Below are positions 34,124 to 43,282 of a DNA stretch of 64,000 bases, in pieces; the stretch's first letter is position 1, and each line of letters starts with the position of its first letter. Both the position numbers and the translations under genes were made by a program. A model generated the notes under the pieces. That model saw nothing but the letters and a program-made list of their open reading frames with translations, made no database searches and was not told the DNA's origin. This DNA is from Dinoroseobacter sp039192165 (GTDB lineage Bacteria > Pseudomonadota > Alphaproteobacteria > Rhodobacterales > Rhodobacteraceae). The DNA lies in NCBI GenBank assembly GCA_039192165.1, contig JBCCXD010000002.1:1-64000 (forward strand). Reading direction: 5' to 3'.

Positions 34124-36988
34124 ATGGGCTTTTCCCTGACCGACTACGCACCTTACGATTTCGCTAACCGTCGCCATATTGGCCCGTCGCCGAAAGAAAT
34201 GGCCCAGATGCTGGCCACTATCGGCGTGCCGTCGCTTGATGCGCTGATCGATGAAGCTGTCCCTCAGGAGATCCGGAGCCCCCGACTGTTATCCTTCGGC
34301 CCGGCTTTGAGCGAACGCGATACGATCCACAGAATGCGTGCGCTTGCAGACAAGAATACAGTGCTGACGTCGTTGATCGGGCAAGGGTACTATGGCACGC
34401 ACACACCGCCGGTGATCCTTCGCAACATTCTGGAGAACCCCGCCTGGTATACTGCCTATACGCCCTATCAGCCTGAGATCAGCCAGGGTCGGCTGGAGGC
34501 ACTGCTGAACTACCAAACCATGATGTCGGATCTTACAGGGCTGCCGATTGCAAATGCCTCGCTGCTTGACGAAGGAACAGCTGCGGCAGAGGCAATGGCG
34601 ATGGCACAGCGGGCCTCGCGCTCCAAAGCCACTGGCTTCTTTGTGGCGCGCGACTGTCATCCTCAAACAATCGATGTGCTGCGGACGCGTGCGGAACCGT
34701 TGGGCATCGAGATAATTGTCGGAGCGGTCGAGGATTTGGATCCTGCGGCTGTCTTCGCGGCGCTTTTCCAGTACCCAGGCACCTACGGACATGTTCGCGA
34801 CTACGCGGATCAGATTGCGGCACTGCATGAGACCAAGGCGCTGGGCATCCTCGCCGCTGACCCGCTTGCGCTGACGTTGTTGAAGTCTCCCGGTGAAATG
34901 GGCGCTGACATTGCCATCGGTTCAACTCAGCGGTTTGGCGTTCCCATGGGGTATGGCGGCCCGCATGCAGCCTACATGACCTGCACGGACGCGCTTAAGC
35001 GTTCGATGCCCGGGCGGATCATTGGCGTGTCCATCGACGCGCGGGGCAATAAAGCCTATCGCCTAAGCCTCCAAACCCGCGAGCAGCATATTCGTCGCGA
35101 GAAGGCGAATTCAAATGTCTGTACTGCGCAAGCGTTGTTGGCTGTGATGGCGTCCATGTATGGTGTCTTTCATGGTCCTGATGGACTTAAGGCGATCGCG
35201 CAAACCGTTCATCGCAAGACAGCGCGTCTGGCCGACGGGCTAATCGAGCTTGGCTTCCGCGTGGATCCTAAAGACTATTTCGACACCATCTCGGTCCGGG
35301 TTGGTGAGATGCAGGGCGTAATCCTCGACGCGGCACTCCGTGAAGGGGTGAACCTGCGTAAAATTGGTGCAGACCGGATCGGTATCACGCTGGATGAGCT
35401 CACGCTCGGTTCGACGATCGAAGCTGTCTGGCGCGCCTTTGGCGGAGCACGGCTGCGGTATGACAAGTCCCGGGTGATTTATCATCTCCCGACGAAGATG
35501 CTGCGCGAAAGCAGTTACATGACCCACCCGATCTTTCACATGAACCGGGCCGAGGCTGAGATGACCCGCTATATGCGCCGGCTCGCTGATCGGGACCTTG
35601 CGCTCGACCGCGCCATGATACCGCTTGGTTCCTGCACAATGAAACTCAACGCCACAGTTGAGATGCTCCCCCTTACCTGGCCAGAGTTTGCGCACATGCA
35701 TCCTTTCGTGCCGGTCGACCAAGCCGCCGGCTATCACGAAATGATCGAAGAGCTGTCCGAGATGCTTTGCGAAGTGACCGGCTATGACGCGATGTCGATG
35801 CAGCCCAACTCCGGTGCGCAGGGTGAATATGCCGGTCTGCTTGCGATCCGAGGCTACCACCATGCAAGGGGAGAACCGGATCGCAATATTTGCCTGATCC
35901 CGACGTCAGCCCATGGCACCAACCCGGCCTCCGCGCAGATGGTCGGCTGGAAAGTCGTTGTGGTGAAATCGGCCGAGAATGGCGATATCGATCTGGAGGA
36001 TTTTCGCGCCAAAGCAGAAGCGCATGGGCCTAATCTGGCTGGCTGCATGATCACCTACCCCTCCACCCACGGAGTGTTCGAACACACGGTCCGTGAGGTC
36101 TGCGAGATTACGCACTCCCATGGCGGGCAGGTCTATATCGATGGTGCGAATATGAATGCTATGGTTGGCATTTCCTCGCCCGGTGAGATTGGCGGGGATG
36201 TTAGCCATCTGAACCTGCACAAGACCTTCTGTATCCCGCACGGCGGCGGTGGTCCGGGCATGGGGCCGATTGGCGTGAAAGCACATCTCGCGCCGCATTT
36301 GCCGAGTCATTTCCAAAGGCAAGGCGCGGGTTTTGGAGATGTCGGCGCTGTGGCGAGTGCACCCTATGGCAGCCCCTCGATCCTCACCATCTCTTACGCC
36401 TATTGTTTGTTGATGGGCGGCGAGGGTTTGACGCAGGCAACAAAGGTGGCAATCCTGAACGCAAACTACATGGCGGAACGTCTCAAGGCGGGCTATCCGA
36501 TCCTATTCTCAAACGAAAACCAGCGTGTTGCCCATGAGTGTATTCTTGATACGCGGGTTCTGGACAAAATCGCGCATGTATCGGTCGAGGATGTCGCCAA
36601 GCGCCTGATGGACTGTGGATTTCACGCGCCGACAATGAGCTGGCCAGTGGCCGGAACCCTGATGGTGGAGCCTACCGAGTCCGAACCCAAGGCAGAACTC
36701 GATAGGTTTTGCGACGCCATGCTTGCGATCCGGGAAGAAACGGATGCGATCGCGGCTGGAGAGCTTGATCCCGAAAACAACCCTCTGAAACGCGCTCCCC
36801 ACACCGTGGAAGATCTCGTCGGCGAGTGGGAGAGACCTTATAGCCGCGAGCAGGCTTGCTATCCTCCGGGGGCGTTCAGAGTGGACAAGTATTGGCCACC
36901 AGTGAACCGGGTCGACAATGCCTATGGCGACAGGAACCTGGTTTGCACCTGCCCACCGGTGGAGGAGTACGCGGAACCGGCGGAGTAA
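34124..36988 (+). CDS. gcvP: glycine dehydrogenase (decarboxylating), P protein
   Basis: A 954-residue PLP enzyme that decarboxylates glycine and loads the aminomethyl group on GcvH. It is a full-length single-chain P protein. The PLP Lys is in NLHKTFCIPHGGGGPGMGP, with other conserved stretches IPLGSCTMKLNA and SMQPNSGAQGEYAG. The ATG at 34124 follows AAGGAG; the longer frame from 34097 lacks a ribosome binding site. Last gene of gcvTHP; the lipoamide dehydrogenase (L protein) is not in the window. Confidence 0.95.
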   Translation: MGFSLTDYAPYDFANRRHIGPSPKEMAQMLATIGVPSLDALIDEAVPQEIRSPRLLSFGPALSERDTIHRMRALADKNTVLTSLIGQGYYGTHTPPVILRNILENPAWYTAYTPYQPEISQGRLEALLNYQTMMSDLTGLPIANASLLDEGTAAAEAMAMAQRASRSKATGFFVARDCHPQTIDVLRTRAEPLGIEIIVGAVEDLDPAAVFAALFQYPGTYGHVRDYADQIAALHETKALGILAADPLALTLLKSPGEMGADIAIGSTQRFGVPMGYGGPHAAYMTCTDALKRSMPGRIIGVSIDARGNKAYRLSLQTREQHIRREKANSNVCTAQALLAVMASMYGVFHGPDGLKAIAQTVHRKTARLADGLIELGFRVDPKDYFDTISVRVGEMQGVILDAALREGVNLRKIGADRIGITLDELTLGSTIEAVWRAFGGARLRYDKSRVIYHLPTKMLRESSYMTHPIFHMNRAEAEMTRYMRRLADRDLALDRAMIPLGSCTMKLNATVEMLPLTWPEFAHMHPFVPVDQAAGYHEMIEELSEMLCEVTGYDAMSMQPNSGAQGEYAGLLAIRGYHHARGEPDRNICLIPTSAHGTNPASAQMVGWKVVVVKSAENGDIDLEDFRAKAEAHGPNLAGCMITYPSTHGVFEHTVREVCEITHSHGGQVYIDGANMNAMVGISSPGEIGGDVSHLNLHKTFCIPHGGGGPGMGPIGVKAHLAPHLPSHFQRQGAGFGDVGAVASAPYGSPSILTISYAYCLLMGGEGLTQATKVAILNANYMAERLKAGYPILFSNENQRVAHECILDTRVLDKIAHVSVEDVAKRLMDCGFHAPTMSWPVAGTLMVEPTESEPKAELDRFCDAMLAIREETDAIAAGELDPENNPLKRAPHTVEDLVGEWERPYSREQACYPPGAFRVDKYWPPVNRVDNAYGDRNLVCTCPPVEEYAEPAE

Positions 36989-37029
36989 ATCGTCCGCCGA
37001 CCGCTGCGGTGCGCCCGCGCATCACCTCC

Positions 37030-37072
37030 CGCTGATCTTGCTTTCTTTGCAGTTTCGCAAAGGAAAGCAGCG
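37030..37072 (+). terminator. long hairpin between gcvP and sdaA
   Basis: CGCTG (37030-37034) pairs with CAGCG (37068-37072), and inside it GCTTTC-TTTGC (37040-37050) pairs with GCAAAGGAAAGC (37057-37068) with a single bulge. There is no terminal T-run beyond TTTT at 37079-37082. It may reduce readthrough from gcvTHP into sdaA or protect the gcv mRNA 3' end. Confidence 0.4.
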
Positions 37073-37134
37073 GTGTCGGTTTTGGTGGGCTGTCCTGACC
37101 CACGCTGTGCGACCTCTGCTGCTGGAGACCCAAG

Positions 37135-38529
37135 ATGTTTCTTAGCGTTTTTGACATTTTCCGGATTGGGGTTGGCCCGTCTTCGTCTCATACAATGGGA
37201 CCAATGGTGGCCGCAGCCGAGTTTCTGGAAGACTTGCGCGGACGGCGCGAGAAAGAACCCGGGGCCGGACAACTATCAGCCCTGTCCTGTTCCCTTCATG
37301 GCTCGCTGGCCTTCACCGGAAAAGGACATGCAACAGACCGCGCCGTTGCGCTGGGGCTCGCCGGTTTTCTCCCGGAGACGTTGGAGGCGCATGCGGCGGA
37401 GCAAGCACTGGCCCAGATGGCTAGGACCGGGCGCGTTTTGCCGAAAGGGTTGGGCGATCTGGTCTTTCACCCCGAGCGCAATATCCGGTTCGATTATGAC
37501 CAGCGCCTGCCAGGGCATGCCAATGGGATGATCCTGAGGGCCTTTGACGCGGCCGGAGCGCTGTATATGGAAGAGGTTTTTTATTCCGTGGGCGGCGGTG
37601 TGGTGAAGCGGGCGAGCGAGATGACCGCGCCTGCGGCCAGCCTTCATGCGGAAAAAGAAGCCGCCGGCTATCCATACCCGTTCGGCACAGCTGCAGAGAT
37701 GCTCTCGATGGGTGCCAAGCATGGAATGACAATTGCACAGATGAAACGGGCCAACGAGGCTGTACATGGGGATACCGATACACGGATCGACAAGGTAATG
37801 GGCGCCATGATGGCGTGCTTGGAGCGTGGCCTGGCCACCAGTGGCATCCTGCCCGGCGGCCTTAAGGTTAAACGCCGTGCGCCTGAACTCTATTTAGCTC
37901 TCCAGGCGGAAGGTGGTCAGAACCTTGTTCAGCCACACACAGTCAACGAGTGGCTTTGTCTCTACGCCATGGCGGTCAACGAAGAGAACGCCGCCGGCGG
38001 ACAGGTGGTAACGGCGCCAACGAACGGGGCCGCAGGGGTTATACCCGCGGTACTGCGATACTACAGCGATCATTGCGTTGGGGCGACGGTATCCGGTGCT
38101 CGTGACTTTCTGCTGGTGGCGGCCTCAATCGGCGGACTTATCCGCAGCAATGCCTCTATTTCTGGTGCTGAAGTTGGGTGCCAGGGGGAGGTCGGTTCGG
38201 CCTCGGCGATGGCGGCAGCAGGGCTATGTGCAGCCTTGGGAGGCACCAACCAACAAGTCGAAAACGCAGCCGAGATTGCTTTGGAACACCACCTGGGCAT
38301 GACATGCGACCCGGTCGGCGGATTGGTGCAAGTGCCCTGTATCGAGCGCAACGGTTTGGGCGCGGTGAAGGCTGTTGCCGCCGCGAGTCTGGCGCTGCGA
38401 GGCGACGGCACGCATTTCATGCCGCTGGACAATTGTATCGAAACGATGCGCCAAACCGGGCGGGACATGTCCGAACACTATAAGGAGACGAGCCTTGGCG
38501 GGCTCGCGGTAAACCTCCCGGAGTGTTGA
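37135..38529 (+). CDS. sdaA: L-serine ammonia-lyase
   Basis: A 464-residue iron-sulfur L-serine dehydratase that converts L-serine to pyruvate and ammonia. The N-terminal SVFDIFRIGVGPSSSHTMGPM, then EVGCQGEVGSASAMAAAGLCAALGG, and the cluster Cys in GMTCDPVGGLVQVPCIERN, are characteristic. It follows gcvP on the same strand, which fits disposal of serine made from glycine and one-carbon units. No strong ribosome binding site besides a GGAG 11 bases ahead of the ATG. Confidence 0.95.
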   Translation: MFLSVFDIFRIGVGPSSSHTMGPMVAAAEFLEDLRGRREKEPGAGQLSALSCSLHGSLAFTGKGHATDRAVALGLAGFLPETLEAHAAEQALAQMARTGRVLPKGLGDLVFHPERNIRFDYDQRLPGHANGMILRAFDAAGALYMEEVFYSVGGGVVKRASEMTAPAASLHAEKEAAGYPYPFGTAAEMLSMGAKHGMTIAQMKRANEAVHGDTDTRIDKVMGAMMACLERGLATSGILPGGLKVKRRAPELYLALQAEGGQNLVQPHTVNEWLCLYAMAVNEENAAGGQVVTAPTNGAAGVIPAVLRYYSDHCVGATVSGARDFLLVAASIGGLIRSNASISGAEVGCQGEVGSASAMAAAGLCAALGGTNQQVENAAEIALEHHLGMTCDPVGGLVQVPCIERNGLGAVKAVAAASLALRGDGTHFMPLDNCIETMRQTGRDMSEHYKETSLGGLAVNLPEC

Positions 38530-38601
38530 AGGCGATACCATTTGACGGTTCAGTTTTCTGCTATTTAATGGTCTTGCGGGGCGCAGAAAAAGTGACATGC
38601 G

Positions 38602-39168
38602 ATGCAGTTTGAAGACGCATTCTCCGGCAGGGCTAGCTTCTTTGAGGGCCCAGATCTCTTTCAAGTGCGAATAGACCGCAAACGAAGCCCGTGGCTGACA
38701 GCCTTTTCTGCGATTTGGCTTTGCGGATGGGCGTTTGGCGAATTTATTGCAATTCAAATGCTGCTCTTTGCGGAAGTTGGCGCAATGTCTTTCTTTCTGC
38801 TGGCATGGCTTGGAGGCTGGACCATTGGTGGGGTCTTTGTTTTCTCCCAACTCATGTGGGGTTTGGCGGGATATGAATTGTTAAGTCTTTCAAAAGAGGC
38901 TCTTACACTTGAGCGTCGTGCCCGGTGGTTTAGCCGCTCCTGGAACTATGACACGACACATTTGAAAAACATCCGAGTGAGCGAAGAAGCGCAATCCGCC
39001 ATGTCATTTTTCGGAAATCGAAATCTGCAGGGTCTCTTCAGCGGCCGGGAGCAGGGTACGGTCAAGTTTGATTATGGGTTAAAAACACGCGGCTTTGGAC
39101 TTGAGCTGGATGAAGCAGAAGCAAGGGTCGTTGCAGATAGGCTTTCAGGTCGTCTTCACGCGACTTGA
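38602..39168 (+). CDS. membrane protein of unknown function, 188 aa
   Basis: A 188-residue protein with two hydrophobic segments (about residues 32-58 and 62-88) followed by a cytosolic, strand-rich part (LSLSKEALTLERRARWF, VKFDYGLKTRGFGLEL) that may be a PH-like domain. No family is named with confidence. The 169 bases after it hold no gene. Confidence 0.6.
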   Translation: MQFEDAFSGRASFFEGPDLFQVRIDRKRSPWLTAFSAIWLCGWAFGEFIAIQMLLFAEVGAMSFFLLAWLGGWTIGGVFVFSQLMWGLAGYELLSLSKEALTLERRARWFSRSWNYDTTHLKNIRVSEEAQSAMSFFGNRNLQGLFSGREQGTVKFDYGLKTRGFGLELDEAEARVVADRLSGRLHAT

Positions 39169-39337
39169 TTTGCATGTACTCGTTTTCACCGGGCGCATGG
39201 GTGCTGTAGTTTCGCTGTCGTTGGTCACACCCCAGTTTCCCTTGGCCCTTTTTTGACAAACTCACGAATTACGCCACACGCGGGACCGGCTGGGAAAGCG
39301 CAGCAGTCCACTGCTCCTTGTGCGGTCAACCGCTTTG

Positions 39338-41875
39338 TCATTCCCGTGCGCGCAACACACCTGCAGGACGTAAGGCAAGCGGGCGGAGGGCAAAGCCAAG
39401 ACCTGCAAGCAGAGTTGCCAATGCGCCGCCGAAAACGATGGCAATGGCGGAAACGGGCTCGAAACGATAGCTCGCCTCCATAACGAAGGTCATTACCGCC
39501 CATCCTGCCAACCCGCCCGCAAAGATAGCCACGCCCCCTGCGGCAGCGCCGAGCAGTGCCGAACGCAGCGCAAAGCTTGTCAGTATGCGGCCTCGTGTGG
39601 CGCCGAGGGTTTTTAGAACTGCGGCCTCAAAAACTCGGCCTCTTTCCCCGGCAGCAGCGGCGCCGATCAAAACGACAAATCCGGTCACCAGCGTAGCCAG
39701 CGCTCCGTAGGAGGTGGCGGCAGCAAGTCCCGAGAGAGCTTCGGTGACCCGGTCAATGGCATCGCGGACGCGGATTGCTGTTATGTTGGGCGCGGCGCCC
39801 GCGACATCGCGGAGCAGTGCGGCCTCGGCATCCTCGTCCGCGTAGACCGTCGCGATATGGGTATGGGGCGCTCCCGCCAGCGCGCCGGGGTTCATAGACA
39901 GGATGAAACCGATCCCGGCGGTGGAGAAATCGACCACCCGGAATGAGGTGACGGTTCCGACGATATCGCGGCCCAGGATATTGACGGTCAGCTCGTCCCC
40001 GAGCGTGAGACCAAGTTCCCGAGCTTCTTCATCAGCGAAACTGATCTGATTTGGGCCGGAATGGTCCTCGGGCCACCATGCGCCTTCCGTAATCGTCGTG
40101 TTTAGCGGCGGCGCCGCGGAATAGGTCACACCGCGGTCGCCACGCAGGACCCAGTGATCACCTGCTACCTCGCGTGCGGGCCGGCCGTTGATGCGAGTTA
40201 TGATCCCGCGCAGCATTGGCGCGCTTTCAACGCGACTGACGCCTGGATCGTTCTGGGTGCGTTCAAGGAAGCTGTCGATCTGGTCATTTTGGATATCGAC
40301 GAAGAAATAACTTGGGGCGTCTTTCGGCAGTTCCTCTGCAATGGAAGTGCGCAGGTTACTGTCGATCTGGCCGACAGCTGCCAGCACCGAAAGTCCAAGG
40401 CCGAGCGACAGCACGACAGATGTTGCCTCGTTGCCGGGTCCTCCGATGGCCCCGAGAGCAAGACGCAGAGCGCTGCGGCCCCGGACGAACCGCGCGCTGG
40501 CGATGCGACGCGACAAGACCCGGATACCCCATGCTGCAAGCATAAGGATGACGAGGGCCCCGACGATCCCGCCTACCGAACCACTGGCCAGTTGCGGGAT
40601 GCCCGACAGGCCGATCGCGCTGCCGACAAGAGCAACAAGGGCAATTCCAAGCGCAACAAGATAACGGGTGCTTGGAAGACGGAGTTTCCGTGAAGTGGTG
40701 TCCCGGAAAAGCTCAGCCGCGCGGACCTGCTCAGTGCGGGCAAGGGGCCATAGTGTGAAAACGACGGCTGTCAGAACTCCGTACAATGCAGCCTCAGCGA
40801 GTGGTGCTGCATGCACGCCAAATGCCGCCGGGATCGGTAGGCGCGATTCAATAAGCGGGGCCAGCGCTAAGGGGATGATCGCACCCAGCAAAAGACCTGC
40901 GGCGACGCCGAGTGTAGTCAAAACGCCGATTTGCAGCATGTAGGCTGCAAAGATGGTGCGCCCTTCGGCGCCAAGGGTCTTGAGCGTTGCGATAACGGGG
41001 GTTTTCGCGTCCAAGTAAGCGCGCACCGCGGCGGAGACACCCACGCCGCCAACCGCGAGGCCTGCAAGGCCTACAAGAACCAGAAATGCGCCCATGCGGT
41101 CCACAAAGCGGGCAATGCCGGGGGCTCCGTTGCGGCTGTCGCGCCACCGCATACCCTTGTCTCGAAAGAGCGTTTCGGCCTCAGTCTCAAGCGCAGCGAG
41201 GTCGGTATCTTCGGGGAGCGAGAGCCTATACTCGGTTTCGAACAGAGTGCCTGATCCAAGCAAGCTCGAGTTCGCCAGGTCTTTGGTACGGACGATGGTG
41301 CGGGGACCAAGCCCAAATCCGCCGCCCGCTCTGTCAGGCTCACGGGTCAGAGCTGCGCTCAGTACAAAGTCCTGAGTGCCCAGTCGAAACGTGTCGCCCA
41401 CTGAAAGCCCGAGCCGATCAATCAAGACTTGCTGCATAACTGCACCGGGAAGACCGTTCGTGCCATCCAGTGCCCGCGAAAGAGGAATGTCAGGCTCCAG
41501 CAGCACGCGCCCTTTTAAGGGGTAGCGATTGTCTACCGCCTTAATCTGCGTGAGACCCCTGTCCGGTGGGCCTTCGGCGCGATCAACAACGGCCATGGAG
41601 CGGAAATCGACGATCTCGGAATAGGCCTCCGAGTTTGCGACCATCCACACCTTTTCGTCTGCATCTGCGTAGCGATAGGTGAATTGCATCATACCATCGC
41701 CGCCTAGGATCACTGCGCCTTCGCGGTTCAGCCCGTCCTGAATAGAAACACGAACCGAGCCCACTGCCGCGATCGCTGCAACGCCGAGTGCAAGGCAAAG
41801 CAGGAAGACGCGAAAGCCCCTGATCCCGCCACGCAATTCCCGCCGTGCGATGCGGGCGGCAACAGAAACGCTCAT
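39338..41875 (-). CDS. ABC transporter permease, FtsX/MacB type (YbbP-like)
   Basis: An 845-residue permease with ten predicted membrane helices in two FtsX-like groups and large periplasmic loops. It has an N-terminal RELRGGIRGFRVFLLCLALGVAAIAAVGSVR and a late AAVLKTLGATRGRILTSFALRSALLGAAAGG coupling segment. YbbP-like proteins are thought to act in export or release of lipids or fatty acid derivatives. Its start overlaps the ATPase stop as ATGA. The substrate is not known. Confidence 0.9.
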   Translation of the reverse strand: MSVSVAARIARRELRGGIRGFRVFLLCLALGVAAIAAVGSVRVSIQDGLNREGAVILGGDGMMQFTYRYADADEKVWMVANSEAYSEIVDFRSMAVVDRAEGPPDRGLTQIKAVDNRYPLKGRVLLEPDIPLSRALDGTNGLPGAVMQQVLIDRLGLSVGDTFRLGTQDFVLSAALTREPDRAGGGFGLGPRTIVRTKDLANSSLLGSGTLFETEYRLSLPEDTDLAALETEAETLFRDKGMRWRDSRNGAPGIARFVDRMGAFLVLVGLAGLAVGGVGVSAAVRAYLDAKTPVIATLKTLGAEGRTIFAAYMLQIGVLTTLGVAAGLLLGAIIPLALAPLIESRLPIPAAFGVHAAPLAEAALYGVLTAVVFTLWPLARTEQVRAAELFRDTTSRKLRLPSTRYLVALGIALVALVGSAIGLSGIPQLASGSVGGIVGALVILMLAAWGIRVLSRRIASARFVRGRSALRLALGAIGGPGNEATSVVLSLGLGLSVLAAVGQIDSNLRTSIAEELPKDAPSYFFVDIQNDQIDSFLERTQNDPGVSRVESAPMLRGIITRINGRPAREVAGDHWVLRGDRGVTYSAAPPLNTTITEGAWWPEDHSGPNQISFADEEARELGLTLGDELTVNILGRDIVGTVTSFRVVDFSTAGIGFILSMNPGALAGAPHTHIATVYADEDAEAALLRDVAGAAPNITAIRVRDAIDRVTEALSGLAAATSYGALATLVTGFVVLIGAAAAGERGRVFEAAVLKTLGATRGRILTSFALRSALLGAAAGGVAIFAGGLAGWAVMTFVMEASYRFEPVSAIAIVFGGALATLLAGLGFALRPLALRPAGVLRARE

Positions 41876-42576
41876 TCTGCGGCCTCTTGCGAGGCCTGTT
41901 CCGGCGCTTCAATCCGTCCATCGCGCAGTCGGACGACCCGGTCGCAGCGCGCTGCCAGTTCGGGCGCGTGGGTGACAAGCACCAGTGTCGCCCCGTGGCG
42001 GTCGCGCAAACCAAACAACAAGTCCATAATGGCTTCGCCCGTCGCCCCGTCGAGGTTGCCGGTTGGCTCATCCGCCAGAAGAATCTCCGGACGTGGGGCC
42101 GCTGCGCGGGCAAGCGCCACGCGTTGTTGCTCGCCGCCCGACATTTGTGCCGGGTAGTGGTCGGTCCGGGCGCCTAGCCCAACGGCCTCTAACTCGGCTT
42201 CGGCGCGGTCGAATGCGTCATCTGCGCCGGCCAGCTCCAGCGGGGTTGCGACGTTTTCCAGCGCGGTCATGGTGGGGATTAGGTGGAAGGACTGGAACAC
42301 CACCCCCATATGATTTCTGCGAAAGCGCGCTAGCGCGTCCTCGTCAAGTTTGGTCAGATCGTGGCCCAACGCCATGACGGAACCGCCGGTCGCGCGTTCC
42401 AGTCCGCCCATGAGCATAAGGAGAGAGGATTTGCCCGACCCGCTTGGACCCACAAGCCCGACTGTGTCTCCACGCGCGATGTCCAGCGTGATTTCGTGCA
42501 GAATGTCCACCGGGCCGGCATTGCCATCAAGCCGCAACGCCACGTCGCGCAGGCTCAAAACCGGTGCATCTGTCAT
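41872..42576 (-). CDS. ABC transporter ATP-binding protein (YbbA/LolD-like)
   Basis: A 234-residue ATPase. Walker A GPSGSGKSSLL, signature LSGGEQQRVALARA (as MSGGEQQRVALARA) and Walker B ILLADEPTGNLD are all seen, and GLVGPSGSGKS follows DTV. It powers the YbbP-like permease encoded next. The ATG at 42576 follows AGGAG by seven bases; the longer frame overlaps the divergent TesA gene and is rejected. Together with TesA this is the common ybbAP/tesA arrangement. Confidence 0.95.
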   Translation of the reverse strand: MTDAPVLSLRDVALRLDGNAGPVDILHEITLDIARGDTVGLVGPSGSGKSSLLMLMGGLERATGGSVMALGHDLTKLDEDALARFRRNHMGVVFQSFHLIPTMTALENVATPLELAGADDAFDRAEAELEAVGLGARTDHYPAQMSGGEQQRVALARAAAPRPEILLADEPTGNLDGATGEAIMDLLFGLRDRHGATLVLVTHAPELAARCDRVVRLRDGRIEAPEQASQEAAE

Positions 42577-42619
42577 GGAGGCGCTCCTGAATCCTTTGTG
42601 TTCCTTGGGATATGGGGCG

Positions 42620-43282
42620 GTGTCTCGGCTCCGCAAGGCAGGTTTTGCGGGTTTTGCCGCAGTTGCATTGAGCGCGCCGGTCTGGGCCGAACCCGTGACC
42701 ATTGCCGCGCTCGGTGACAGCCTGACCCAAGGCTACGGTTTGCCACAGGAAGACGGGTTTGTGCCGCGGCTTGAAGCCTGGCTGCGCGCCCGCGGGCACG
42801 ACGTCATTGTTCTGAACGCAGGCGTCTCGGGCGACACGACCGCGGGCGGGCTCAGCCGGGTTGATTGGACCCTGACCCCAGACGTCGACGCCATGATTGT
42901 CGCTTTGGGTGGGAACGACCTGCTGCGGGCGATTCCACCCGAGGCGAGCCGTGCAAATCTTGACGGCATTTTAGCGCGCGCCGCCGTGGCTGAAGTGGAT
43001 GTGCTGCTGGTCGGTCTCGAAGCTCCGGGAAACTACGGACCAGACTACAAAGCCGCTTTTGACGAGATGTATCCCATACTCGCAGAGAAATACGGCGCGC
43101 TCTATGCGCGCAGCTTCCTTGCGGGCTTGGTTGACGGGGTAGACCGAACCGAGGCCCTTACTGGGATGATGCAGGCAGACGGCATTCATCCGAACGCAGA
43201 GGGTGTACTGCGCATCGTCGACACGCTTGGCCCATATGCAGAAGAGCTTGTAATGCGCGCCCAGGCTGGCGAGGACAGCTAG
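42620..43282 (+). CDS. tesA: periplasmic GDSL esterase / lysophospholipase (TesA)
   Basis: A SGNH-hydrolase of about 220 residues. GDSLTQGYGL carries the catalytic Ser, GGNDLLR gives the Asn block, and DGIHPNAEG the Asp and His. An N-terminal signal peptide ends VALSAPVWA. The start is uncertain: a GTG at 42620 gives a typical 23-residue signal peptide; an ATG at 42575 would extend it by 15 and overlap the ABC gene start. It is divergent from ybbA, as is common. Its stop shares CTAG with the convergent kinase gene. Confidence 0.85.
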   Translation: MSRLRKAGFAGFAAVALSAPVWAEPVTIAALGDSLTQGYGLPQEDGFVPRLEAWLRARGHDVIVLNAGVSGDTTAGGLSRVDWTLTPDVDAMIVALGGNDLLRAIPPEASRANLDGILARAAVAEVDVLLVGLEAPGNYGPDYKAAFDEMYPILAEKYGALYARSFLAGLVDGVDRTEALTGMMQADGIHPNAEGVLRIVDTLGPYAEELVMRAQAGEDS

